From Metabacillus crassostreae (GTDB lineage Bacteria > Bacillota > Bacilli > Bacillales > Bacillaceae), in NCBI RefSeq assembly GCF_016908395.1, contig NZ_JAFBDU010000002.1, positions 186,001-250,000 on the forward strand: DNA of 64,000 nt. Reading direction: 5' to 3'. Shown piece by piece: positions 17,305-26,400 of this stretch. How positions within the stretch are numbered: the first letter of the stretch is position 1; each line of letters opens with the position of its first letter. The notes below the pieces were generated by a model, which saw only the letters and a program-made list of their open reading frames with translations, made no database searches and had not been told where the DNA came from. The position numbers and the translations under genes are program-made.

Positions 17305-19584
17305 TTATAAAACATCATTCAGAATTCTAACTCCATACACACCACCAGCTATTTTACCTTCAGTTGATACAAATTTAACTTCTATTTTTTCTCTGTTTTC
17401 CGTTAGATTGCCTGGAATAGAGTAAACAACACTAAATAATTTGTCAGACATATCTCCATTTAATACTTGGTTTGCGATTACAGTATCGTTAATAGCAATT
17501 TGGAAATCTCGTTCATAAGCTATACCATCTAAATGTAAAATTTGATCACCACTAAAGTAGGTTACGTGTAAATACATATCTTTTTTCGGATCTACCTTCA
17601 TTTCATAGCTGAAAAATCCATCATTTCGACTATCACGCCAGCCTTCATGAACTACATTCAAATATCCTGAATTTGAGTTCTCTGTTTTTAAATTATGTTC
17701 AACTTCAGGTTGTTGTTCATATGGCTGCACATGATCAACTGTAATAGATGCTAATTTTTCTGATTCGCTTTGTTCTTTCGATAAGAATTTCTCATATTCT
17801 TCTTTATCCATTACATTCCAATACAATGTGTAGCGTTGATGATGCAGTGCATAAAATGGTATAAGAGTTACCTTCACATTTCCTGGTTGACCTATTGATT
17901 CTGTTTCAAATGTTAAGGCACTTCTTTCCACTGGCTTAATCCAATTAGTTAGATCTGACTCTGCTGTTACAAGTGTTGGTACACTGATTAAAGGATAGTT
18001 GTTTAATTTTAGATGATCATCCAATATATCGGTTTCCGGAAAATTTTCTGTACCTAAAGCTCCAGCAAGGACGATTGGTCCGTACATAAATGAAACATGT
18101 GAAGAATCATCTTTAGCTTGATAAGTATGTAGCTCCATTGGTAGCTTAATATCAATTACATCCCCGTTTTGCCATTGTTTGCTTATTGTCAAATAACCAT
18201 TTTCACTACTTGCAGCGGTTTGTTTATTATTAACTTCTACCACTACTTCTTTTGACACCCAATATGGTACACGAATATGAATGTTTAAAAACGCACCTTC
18301 GTTAGCTTCTATTGTTAATTTAGTTGAACCAACTTCAGGGAATAACGTTTCTTGTTTAATTTTCATATCCTTTTTATGCAAATTAATTTCAGATGCAATA
18401 AATAAATTCACGAACAGATTGTCTTCTTCTTGATGATAGATACTCCGTGTATAACGTGCAGGATTTTCCATACCGGTTCCTGTGCAGCACCAAAAAGAAT
18501 CATCTGCAGAGCAATATACTTTAAAATGTCCAGGCTGTGTTGATACAAAATATGTTTTCATTCCTGTATCTGGATCCTGTGAAGCAAGTATATGATTATA
18601 TAAAGCTCTTTCATAATAATCCATATATTCAGCTTTATGTGTCCATCTAAACAAATGCTCAGTAAGCTTCATCATATTATAGGTATTACATGTTTCAGTT
18701 GTGGTAATTCCTAACTCCTCTGATTTTTCAATTCCAAAATGTTCATTTTTAGAATTCCCACCTATTACATATGAACGGTTTTTGGTAACGATATCCCAAA
18801 AAAATACCGCTGCATCTCGATAATATTTCTCACCAGTAATTTCAAAAAGCTTTGCAGCACCTACTAATTTAGGAATTTGAGTGTTAGCATGCTTACCTTC
18901 TAGCTCATCAATTCCTTGTGATAATGGATCTAACACAGCTTTATGACAAAATCTAATTGCAAGATCAAGATAATCTCGGTTACCTGTAATTAAGTAAAGA
19001 TCAGCCATAGCTTCATTCATTCCACCATGCTCACAGAATAGCATTCTTTGAAATTCTTCGTCTGTCAATCGATTTGTACCTTCCTTTGCCCAATCAGCAA
19101 GCTTTATCACAACTTCAAGGGCTTTTTCATTATGACAAATCTTATAAGCATCAATTAATCCAGCATAAATTTTATGAATGCTATACCATGGTACCCATGA
19201 GTCTCCCAAACTAAAATGAGAAACTTCAAAGTCTCCACCTGAAAACACTTTATCATAACAATCTCTTGGAAATCCGCTTACATATCCATATGGATCAAAT
19301 GATTGAACATGTGCTAATTCATCAATTGCATAATCTAGTTTTTCCTTTAATTTCTCATCCTTCGTTACTGAATACATAGTGGCTGCAGCAGAAAGCCAGT
19401 GTCCTATAGAATGTCCACTAATACCTCGTGTTTCCCATCCACCATACCGTGGTTTTTTGGGTGTTTGTGAAGCTGCATCATAACAGCTAGCTACAAGACG
19501 ATCCACATCTAAATACAGTAAATATTCTTTCCCTATTTGCTCTGAATCTTTAAAAATACCATCTAATAGCATTACATTCTTCAT
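17305..19584 (-). CDS. GH127 beta-L-arabinofuranosidase
   Basis: A 759-residue protein of the DUF1680/GH127 family with no signal peptide. The zinc-thiolate active site of HypBA1-type enzymes is intact: E281, E297 and C299 in TETCNTYNMMKLTEH, and C366-C367 in FWCCTGTG; the spacing 281-297-299 equals the 322-338-340 spacing in HypBA1. C366 would be the nucleophile. The (alpha/alpha)6 barrel fills about residues 1-385, followed by beta-sandwich domains and a C-terminal extension ending near residue 759. It cleaves beta-L-arabinofuranosides such as those on plant hydroxyproline-rich proteins. The divergent AraC gene 150 bp away is its likely regulator. No AraR site was found here. Confidence 0.93.
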   Translation of the reverse strand: MKNVMLLDGIFKDSEQIGKEYLLYLDVDRLVASCYDAASQTPKKPRYGGWETRGISGHSIGHWLSAAATMYSVTKDEKLKEKLDYAIDELAHVQSFDPYGYVSGFPRDCYDKVFSGGDFEVSHFSLGDSWVPWYSIHKIYAGLIDAYKICHNEKALEVVIKLADWAKEGTNRLTDEEFQRMLFCEHGGMNEAMADLYLITGNRDYLDLAIRFCHKAVLDPLSQGIDELEGKHANTQIPKLVGAAKLFEITGEKYYRDAAVFFWDIVTKNRSYVIGGNSKNEHFGIEKSEELGITTTETCNTYNMMKLTEHLFRWTHKAEYMDYYERALYNHILASQDPDTGMKTYFVSTQPGHFKVYCSADDSFWCCTGTGMENPARYTRSIYHQEEDNLFVNLFIASEINLHKKDMKIKQETLFPEVGSTKLTIEANEGAFLNIHIRVPYWVSKEVVVEVNNKQTAASSENGYLTISKQWQNGDVIDIKLPMELHTYQAKDDSSHVSFMYGPIVLAGALGTENFPETDILDDHLKLNNYPLISVPTLVTAESDLTNWIKPVERSALTFETESIGQPGNVKVTLIPFYALHHQRYTLYWNVMDKEEYEKFLSKEQSESEKLASITVDHVQPYEQQPEVEHNLKTENSNSGYLNVVHEGWRDSRNDGFFSYEMKVDPKKDMYLHVTYFSGDQILHLDGIAYERDFQIAINDTVIANQVLNGDMSDKLFSVVYSIPGNLTENREKIEVKFVSTEGKIAGGVYGVRILNDVL

Positions 19585-19734
19585 TATTAGTCACCTGCTT
19601 TTCATATTGTATACTACTATTATGAATGCAAAATTTAGTAACTGGAATTCACTAAACAATAGATTACATATCTTTTTTTTAGATATTTATGTTATTCTAA
19701 AATTGATAGAAAACATACGGTAAAGGTGATAACT

Positions 19735-20607
19735 ATGAATAGCATAAAGTTAAACTCATATTCTCTTCCATTAATAAGAGACATAGGTTATATTCATGAT
19801 AGCATAGGTATATTTCGTCATCCTGATCGAAAAATGAAAAAAATTAATGTTTTTATATATGTCGTTGAAGGCTCTATACATGTTATTGAAGAGGGATCAG
19901 AATATCGTATAAATAAAGGATCATATCTATTTCTCAGAAAAAATAAATCTCATTGGGGTGGAGACTTATATAAGCCTGGTACTAAATGGTTCTATATTCA
20001 TTTTTATGACTCACCACCAAGTGAATCGTTGATAGAAGAAGTAGAATACAAGTATTATCCTCAGTCCTCTTTAATAAATGAAGATACCTATCATACTTCA
20101 TTAAGTCTTCCAAAGCACGGAACAGTCACAAACGATAATTATACTGAATCAAAACTAAAAAACCTTGTTGCTTTATACGACAACCCTCATCCATTGCGCC
20201 CTTTACAGCTGTCAGTACAAACTTATCAATTCTTTATTGATTTATTTTCAAATCATATAGAAGATCAGCAAGAATCAAAAAACAATTATATAGTCAATCA
20301 GATGATCAAAATATTGAGAACCTCGGAAAATAAATTAACTGGAGAAGCAGTTGCAACCTCCCTTGGTATGAATTACGCCTATCTATCAACAATATTTAAA
20401 AAACAAACCGGTAGAAGTGTAAACGTATACCAAAATGAATTGCTTATTGAAAAGGCAATTGAAATGTTTAAAAAGAATGAAGGAAATGTTTCCGAAGTGA
20501 GTGATGCTTTAGGATTTTCTAACCCTTTTTATTTCAGCAGAGTATTTAAAAGAATTACTGGTGTTGCTCCGACAACCTATATTAATGAGAATTATCGATA
20601 TCAATAA
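19735..20607 (+). CDS. AraC-family regulator next to the GH127 gene
   Basis: A 290-residue regulator. The N-terminal cupin (about residues 30-100, with KGSYLFLRKNKSHWGG) should bind a sugar. Two C-terminal helix-turn-helix motifs follow (AVATSLGMNYAYLSTIFKK and VSDALGFSNPFYFSRVFK). The ATG at 19735 follows AAAGGTGAT; a GTG 9 nt upstream overlaps that site and is unlikely. It is transcribed divergently from the GH127 gene across a 150-bp gap, which suggests it activates that gene in response to a beta-arabinoside. Confidence 0.85.
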   Translation: MNSIKLNSYSLPLIRDIGYIHDSIGIFRHPDRKMKKINVFIYVVEGSIHVIEEGSEYRINKGSYLFLRKNKSHWGGDLYKPGTKWFYIHFYDSPPSESLIEEVEYKYYPQSSLINEDTYHTSLSLPKHGTVTNDNYTESKLKNLVALYDNPHPLRPLQLSVQTYQFFIDLFSNHIEDQQESKNNYIVNQMIKILRTSENKLTGEAVATSLGMNYAYLSTIFKKQTGRSVNVYQNELLIEKAIEMFKKNEGNVSEVSDALGFSNPFYFSRVFKRITGVAPTTYINENYRYQ

Positions 20608-20610
20608 TAA

Positions 20611-20713
20611 GAAAAGCTCAAGCGCCTTGTTCAACCCCGACTAGCATAAGATGATTAGGAAAAAAGAGATTATTTTCCCCTCGAGATGCTAGGAGAAAAC
20701 AAAGCCCGAAGCT
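20611..20713. repeat. Dispersed Bacillus-type intergenic repeat
   Basis: The stretch begins GAAAAGCTCAAGCGCCTTG and continues with CCCCGACTAGCATAAGATG and TAGGAAAAAAG. It recalls a repeat type common between Bacillus genes. A fragment with the same landmarks lies at 8478-8513. The copy here looks degenerate. Confidence 0.5.
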
Positions 20714-20756
20714 TTCTTATTACATAAGAAAGCAGTGTCAAATAAATAACACTGCT
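20711..20756. terminator. Overlapping hairpins between convergent genes
   Basis: GCTTTCTTAT (20711-20720) pairs with ATAAGAAAGC (20724-20733), and AGCAGTGT (20731-20738) pairs with ACACTGCT (20749-20756). The two stems share AGC at 20731-20733 and so cannot both form fully. They lie between the convergent AraC and GH27 genes and may terminate transcription from either side, although no clear T run follows. Confidence 0.45.
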
Positions 20757-20799
20757 GTTGACCTGTAGCTAAAAACTATTTTACAACTAAAATAGATTA

Positions 20800-22092
20800 C
20801 TATAAATCTATTTTCAATAGCATTGATGAGTGTGGAGATAATTCATAGCTAATCTCACTGTTTACGGAATCGAATTGTTGCTGTTTCCATAAATTCCTGA
20901 TTGGAACATTTACTGAATTATTTAATCCTAATTTTTCAAGCTGTACAGATACTACCTGCTTTTCGTCTGCTATATTAAATAATGCCACATAAATTTCACT
21001 TTCACTATCACCTTTAGCTGTCCAAACCACTTTATCATTTTCCCGGTAAACTTGTCGGGCACTATGACTATTTTTGTGCATATCAAGGACTTCTTGATTA
21101 GTAAGTAAAGATAATGTCCACTCATCATTATCTCTTAATTCCCCACCAAACATTAATGGTGAACGAAAGATTGACCACAACGTCATCATTGTTACTTGCT
21201 CATCTTTAGTGAATCTTGTGTAACGATCACTTGCTCCTCCATCAACTGAACGAATTCCAATATGTCCTAAAGGCAGCATGTCAGCATCTGGCCAATAACC
21301 TGGTCCTATATTTTTACTCCATTTATAACAACGATCAAACATGTTATAAAGCAATTCCCACAGATCCCAGAAGTCATCAGTCATGCGCCACATATTAGCA
21401 TTTTCTTCTAGTAAGCTCGCTTGTTCTAAAGGAGCAGGCCCTGGTGAAAGACTTAAGACCATTGGACGACCACATTGATCTAATGCCTTTCTAATCATTT
21501 GAATTTCATCTATATGTGGACCATAAAGCTTTGAATCTGCAATATCATCGACTTTAACGAAATCAACTTCCCATTCTGCATAAAGCTTAAATAGAGAATT
21601 ATAGTAGTCTTGGGCACCATCCTTTGAAACATCCACACCATACATATCTGTATTCCATGGACAAATTGAATTAGGTTTAGCTATGTCTCTTGCAGTAATA
21701 TTTGTGCCAAGGATAGGTGTATTTTGGTGGACAGCTTGACGTGGAATTCCTCTCATAATGTGAATACCAAATTTTAATCCAAGATTATGTATATAATCAG
21801 CTAATGGCTTGAAACCTTTTCCACCCTTTGCTGATGGAAAACGATTTTCGGCTGGTATTAATCGAGAGTATTCATCCATTTCTAGAGGAACAAATGGACG
21901 ATATGCAGAAGAAACAGCCCCAGACTCTGACCACTGTATATCAACAACAACATACTCCCAACCATATTGCTTTAAATGAGTTGCCATATAATCTGCATTT
22001 CCTTTTACTTCATCTTCTCTGACAGTAGCACCATAGCAATCCCAACTATTCCACCCCATCGGAGGTGTTAATGCATATTGATGATGGTTCAT
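20800..22092 (-). CDS. GH27 enzyme, probable beta-L-arabinopyranosidase
   Basis: A 430-residue cytoplasmic GH27 protein. It starts with TPPMGWNSWDCYG, the family signature. The nucleophile region is FVKVDDIAD, and the second acidic region MWRMTDDFWDLW. In alpha-galactosidases the substrate-binding motif after strand 2 reads D-D-x-W; here it reads VVVDIQWSE, with Ile52 in place of the second Asp. That Asp-to-Ile change marks GH27 beta-L-arabinopyranosidases such as Abp of Geobacillus stearothermophilus, because arabinopyranose lacks the C6 hydroxymethyl group. A promoter, an AraR operator and a perfect cre site lie upstream. GGGAGGT precedes the ATG. Residual alpha-galactosidase activity is possible. 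Confidence 0.85.
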   Translation of the reverse strand: MNHHQYALTPPMGWNSWDCYGATVREDEVKGNADYMATHLKQYGWEYVVVDIQWSESGAVSSAYRPFVPLEMDEYSRLIPAENRFPSAKGGKGFKPLADYIHNLGLKFGIHIMRGIPRQAVHQNTPILGTNITARDIAKPNSICPWNTDMYGVDVSKDGAQDYYNSLFKLYAEWEVDFVKVDDIADSKLYGPHIDEIQMIRKALDQCGRPMVLSLSPGPAPLEQASLLEENANMWRMTDDFWDLWELLYNMFDRCYKWSKNIGPGYWPDADMLPLGHIGIRSVDGGASDRYTRFTKDEQVTMMTLWSIFRSPLMFGGELRDNDEWTLSLLTNQEVLDMHKNSHSARQVYRENDKVVWTAKGDSESEIYVALFNIADEKQVVSVQLEKLGLNNSVNVPIRNLWKQQQFDSVNSEISYELSPHSSMLLKIDL

Positions 22093-22116
22093 TTTTTTAC
22101 TCTACCTCCCAAGAAA

Positions 22117-22131
22117 AGTAATCGTTTACAA
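22117..22131. promoter_or_regulatory. cre site before the GH27 gene
   Basis: Read on the minus strand, TTGTAAACGATTACT matches all positions of the consensus WTGNAANCGNWNNCW. It lies in the leader between the promoter and the start codon, a roadblock position for CcpA. Confidence 0.85.
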
Positions 22132-22199
22132 AATTGTTTAACTTATTGAAAATAGTTCAAGACAACAAGTTGAACGAATGTATTTTTTCCTATATTATT

Positions 22200-22215
22200 A
22201 TTTGTACGTACATTA
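22200..22215. promoter_or_regulatory. AraR operator at the GH27 promoter
   Basis: ATTTGTACGTACATTA matches 14 of 16 positions of the AraR operator. It lies immediately downstream of the -10 box at 22216-22221, where it would block initiation. Confidence 0.85.
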
Positions 22216-22244
22216 AGATTAAGATTTTAATAGATATTTGTCAA
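22216..22244 (-). promoter_or_regulatory. Sigma-A promoter of the GH27 gene
   Basis: On the minus strand TTGACA (22239-22244), a 17-nt spacer and TAATCT (22216-22221). The AraR operator directly follows the -10 box. Confidence 0.75.
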
Positions 22245-22379
22245 GGTATAAGTAAGGCTAAAAACCCTTATCAAAATTGAATTTTATAAAGAAATTAGAT
22301 TTGCATTTACTATAATTCTCACACCCCTTCACGCTCGACTGTAAGATAAATTATGTAGAAATACCGAGGAGGACCAAAA

Positions 22380-23270
22380 TTGTACGAACAACAAGCATTC
22401 AAAGAATATACTTTCATACCGGATAAGACATTTCCCCTGAACATATTCAAGGTTTCTCCCCCTAACGGAACAGGGATTCCTTTGCATTGCCAGGAACATT
22501 TGGAATTTATTTTAATCCGAAAAGGGATGTTTAAAGTTCAAATACAGGATCAGCTAACAGAATTGAACGAAGGAGATCTGTTATTCATAAATGCAAATGA
22601 AATTCATGGTGCCTATTCCTTATCAGAAGGATCTGAATTGATATCAATTGTCTTCAATGATGCTTTAATCCGTAATCTATCACTTGATAGTACAGAAAAG
22701 AAATATGTTCTCCCGATTATTAATCATGAATTAACTCTTCCAAGTATCATAAGAGCTAAAAATCCAGTAGCCGAACCGCTAACTAAGCGACTAGAGGATC
22801 TGTATATTGAATTTAGAGAAAAGAAAAAGGGGTTTGAACTTTTCATTAAAGCGAATCTTATCCATTCAATTGCATTAATTTATAGATTATCTGAGGAAAA
22901 ACTTGATATTAGTCAAAATAAACGGGAAGACACATCGATTCAAAATATACTAATACACCTTAGTGAAAATTTTCAAAATCCAATTTCTATCACTAAAGCA
23001 GCAACTATTTGTAATCTAAGTCCTAATTATTTTTGTTATGTGTTTAAAAAAACAACGGGCAAAACGTTTGTAGAATATGTAAATATGTTACGTGTTCATG
23101 AAGCAGATCGATTATTAAGGGAGGGCTATCACTCTATTAGTGAAGTAGCTTATAAGGTTGGTTATTCGAATCTTACATATTTCGGAAGAGTCTTTAAACA
23201 GTATAAAACCTGCAGACCAAGTGATGTTGTTAAGGAAGTAAAAGAAGCAATGGAAAGCGTTAATACTTAA
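22380..23270 (+). CDS. AraC-family regulator next to the GH27 gene
   Basis: A 296-residue AraC protein with an N-terminal cupin (LHCQEHLEFILIRKGMF, about residues 33-49, and GDLLFINANEIHG) and two C-terminal helix-turn-helix motifs (TKAATICNLSPNYFCYVFKK and SEVAYKVGYSNLTYFGRVFK). The start is TTG (22380-22382), fixed by a GAGGAGG site 7 nt upstream. It is divergent from the GH27 gene across a 287-bp regulatory gap and is followed by a strong terminator. It probably controls GH27 or nearby arabinan genes alongside AraR; the effector is unknown. Confidence 0.85.
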   Translation: MYEQQAFKEYTFIPDKTFPLNIFKVSPPNGTGIPLHCQEHLEFILIRKGMFKVQIQDQLTELNEGDLLFINANEIHGAYSLSEGSELISIVFNDALIRNLSLDSTEKKYVLPIINHELTLPSIIRAKNPVAEPLTKRLEDLYIEFREKKKGFELFIKANLIHSIALIYRLSEEKLDISQNKREDTSIQNILIHLSENFQNPISITKAATICNLSPNYFCYVFKKTTGKTFVEYVNMLRVHEADRLLREGYHSISEVAYKVGYSNLTYFGRVFKQYKTCRPSDVVKEVKEAMESVNT

Positions 23271-23295
23271 ATAGCAACGACATTTAAATATAACT

Positions 23296-23347
23296 AAAAA
23301 AGCTTTCTCAACAGTTTTCAAAAGAAACTGTTCAAGAAAGCTTTTTT
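23296..23347. terminator. Bidirectional terminator between the AraC and endo-arabinanase genes
   Basis: AAAAAAGCTTTCT pairs with AGAAAGCTTTTTT, with an inner ACAGTTT/AAACTGT stem. It follows the AraC gene and faces the 3' end of the convergent endo-arabinanase gene. Confidence 0.85.
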
Positions 23348-23476
23348 GTTATTTTCCTAAAGCTTGTATTCGGACATTTAGTTGATTGTTTAATAGATTA
23401 TTAAATAAAATAGATTCGTTTCTTTTCGCTCCAATCCACTATAGAAAGGATCAACTTCTTAGAGCTAAATAAAATC

Positions 23477-26400
23477 TTATTTAGCCATGCTATTCTTTCT
23501 TCTTTGCAAGAAAAAGAATCCTCCACCTATGGCTAAGATCATAATTCCCATTGCTAAAAAGTTGAATGTTGAAGTAGCAGTGTTAGGTAGCTCATAGCTT
23601 TCTGTTGAAGCGCTTGCTAACTCTGATACTTCTTCATCATTTTCAATTTCTACAACTGAATAGATACTCAAGTGATCTGTTTGTACAGTCACTTTACCAT
23701 TTTTGTATACTGCACCTTCAACAATTTCCCATTTCTTTGAGTCTTCATTGAAATATACCACTCTTAGGTTATCAGTGTTTTTTACTTTTTTCATATCTAC
23801 TTCAAAAGATAACTCAAGTGGCATTTGGAATGAATGTAGAGTCACATCTCCTACTTTAATCGTAAAGTCATAGATTCCACTAACAAATCTTGAATCATTT
23901 GTATTCTTTAGACGTTTAATTTCAACATCTGCTCCTGATTCAATCATCTCTAGAGGAATGCTGATACTAGATCCTAAATCTTTAGGAGATAAAAGGACCT
24001 TTTCAATACCTTTTTCTTTTAGCAACTCAATGTTTTCTTTTGTTAAAGAAAGCATAGCATTTGTTGACTTACTATTCTTGAATTCAATGATAAGTTGACC
24101 ATTGTTTTCCTTGATTTTCTCTAGATCTCTATTGTCAATTACTGCTTTTCCATTTTTTACTTTAGGTGATACAGTTGCTGGTTTTTGATTTTTCTTTGGT
24201 TTCTCTGTTTCAGGGGTTGGTGTTGTTGGTGTTTCTCCTCCATCACCTTCACCTGGTTGTTCTGGTGTTGTTGGCGTTTCTCCTTCATCACCTTCGCCTG
24301 GTTGTTCTGGTGTTGTTGGCGTTTCTCCTTCATCACCTTCGCCTGGAGGTGTTGGTTGTGTCTTACCTGGTACTTCTCCAGTTTGATAATAAGCCAAAAT
24401 TTCTTCTTCCGTTAGTGACATATTATCATAAATTAATAACTCATCCATTAGACCTTTGAATGGTGTATCCCAGAAGTTAACTCCTAAGCCAAATACTCCG
24501 TCAGTTGTTGTAAATACATCTCCGAAATTTTCTCCTGAATACGTATTTACTCCGTTAATATAAATGTTTAGTGTCCCATTGTTAACTGTAAAAGCAACAT
24601 GTGCCCATTCATTTGTGTTTAAAGCTAAATTAGTGTTTGCATCAACCCAGTTACCATCACTTGTTGACCAAATCATTGTGTTATGTTGTACCCAATCACC
24701 GCCTTGCGGAACAAAGCTTAACCAGTTATCCTCATTTCTAGCTCCAAAGAAAGCTGTTGTAAAGTTTGTTTTTTCTTCTGGATTTAACCAAAATGAAACA
24801 GTATATTCATTACTTGAAATAATACCATTTGGTAAACGAATACCTGATGATCCGTCAAATATAGCAGCTTGTCCTACTTTACCAGCTCCATACGTATTTG
24901 TTCCATCAGTACTTTCTATAGTAGCACCAGTCACTGTTCCTTCTTCAACATTTCCTGTGCTGTCTTCGATATTATCCTCGAAAGCATAGTGAGCTACTAA
25001 TTTACCTTCTTTTTGATGTAAAACAACTACTGTGAATTCTTTTGTTGTAGTAAATCCACCTTTTGTAATTGTTGCTGTTAATGTAACCGTAGCATCAGCA
25101 TCATTTGGACGTATAACTGCTCCATCCTCTGAAACGATCTCTGGATGAGTTGATTGCCATTTAATTTCAGTATTACGATAACCTTCTGTTGGAAGAGTTA
25201 AGTTACTAATTACCTTACTTGTATCACCAAGGTCTAAGTTATTCTTCACTTGTTCTACAAGCTCTTCATCTGTTTGAGTGATTGCTTTACTACCCCATAT
25301 TGCTATACCTTCAGAAGATAAAGTAGTAAAAGTCATTAAATAACTCTGCGTAGTTGGATCCCATTGACGAACAAATACCCCATCATAAGTTTGCCCATCT
25401 ACTTGTAACTGAACTTTATTATCACCAATTAACTCCCATGTACCTGTCACTTCACCAGTGACTGTTCCATCATTATTTAAGCCTACAAGAACAGACTTTT
25501 TAATTTCAGCAGTAATATCTTTGCCATGATTAATAAGTTTATATTCTCCAACAACATCTGCTTCTGTAACAGTTTCTAATGATTCTCCTGCATACTGATA
25601 AGGAGATACAACAGGCCAGCCATTTGAATTCGTATACATTTTATGTACGCGAATTTCATGCTGTTCTCCTCTTTCAGGAAAACGAGTATGGAAAATTAAA
25701 AATTGTTCACCAGTTGCTTCATCATAGTAAACAGAGTTATGACCAGGTGAAACATATCCAGTACCAATCCCAGTTCCTGGCTCTCCAACTTTTCGATCAA
25801 ATAAGAAGTTACCCATTAATTTCACACCGAAAGGTTCTATTGATGCATCATCAAATATCGGAAGATCAGGATTAGCCTTCACATCAATCATGTCATTTCC
25901 TTCTGCATCAAGATAAGGGCCATCTGGATTTTCTGAACGCACAACACGCATATTATACCCACCAATTGCATCAAGTCCACCAAATGATAGGTACATATAG
26001 TAATAACCAGTCTCTGGAACATATTGAATATAAGAAGCTTCTATTCTACTATGGTTTCCTCCAAGTAGTTTTTTACCATATCCTTGACCAGGTAATTGCT
26101 TACCCGTTGTAGGGTTCATCTCTAATATAAAAATTCCACCAGAATACGAACCATATGTCATCCAAAGCTTTCCTTCAGCATCAAAAAATGTATCAGGATC
26201 TACTGCATTTGGATGGATTCTTGCATCATAAATTTCCCCATCTTCACTAATTTCATCCCACATACCAGATTTTAGAATAATTCCTTGGTCTTCATAAGGT
26301 CCTTCTACTTGATCTGCAACAGCAACTCCAAGTGCAGAACGTGGAGAGTCACCTTTACATGCATTGTAGTACATATAAAACTTTCCATCTTCAAGTTGAA

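Noticed and set aside
20800-22092. Alpha-galactosidase as the name for the GH27 enzyme
   Set aside because: The Asp-to-Ile change in the substrate pocket and AraR control favour beta-L-arabinopyranosidase.
24564-24989. A 141-codon plus-strand frame and a shorter Leu/Val-rich frame (24166-24459) opposite the anchored arabinanase gene
   Set aside because: Both mirror the coding strand of a gene with a strong domain assignment; the second is simply the reverse of the linker repeat. Neither has a ribosome site or family features.
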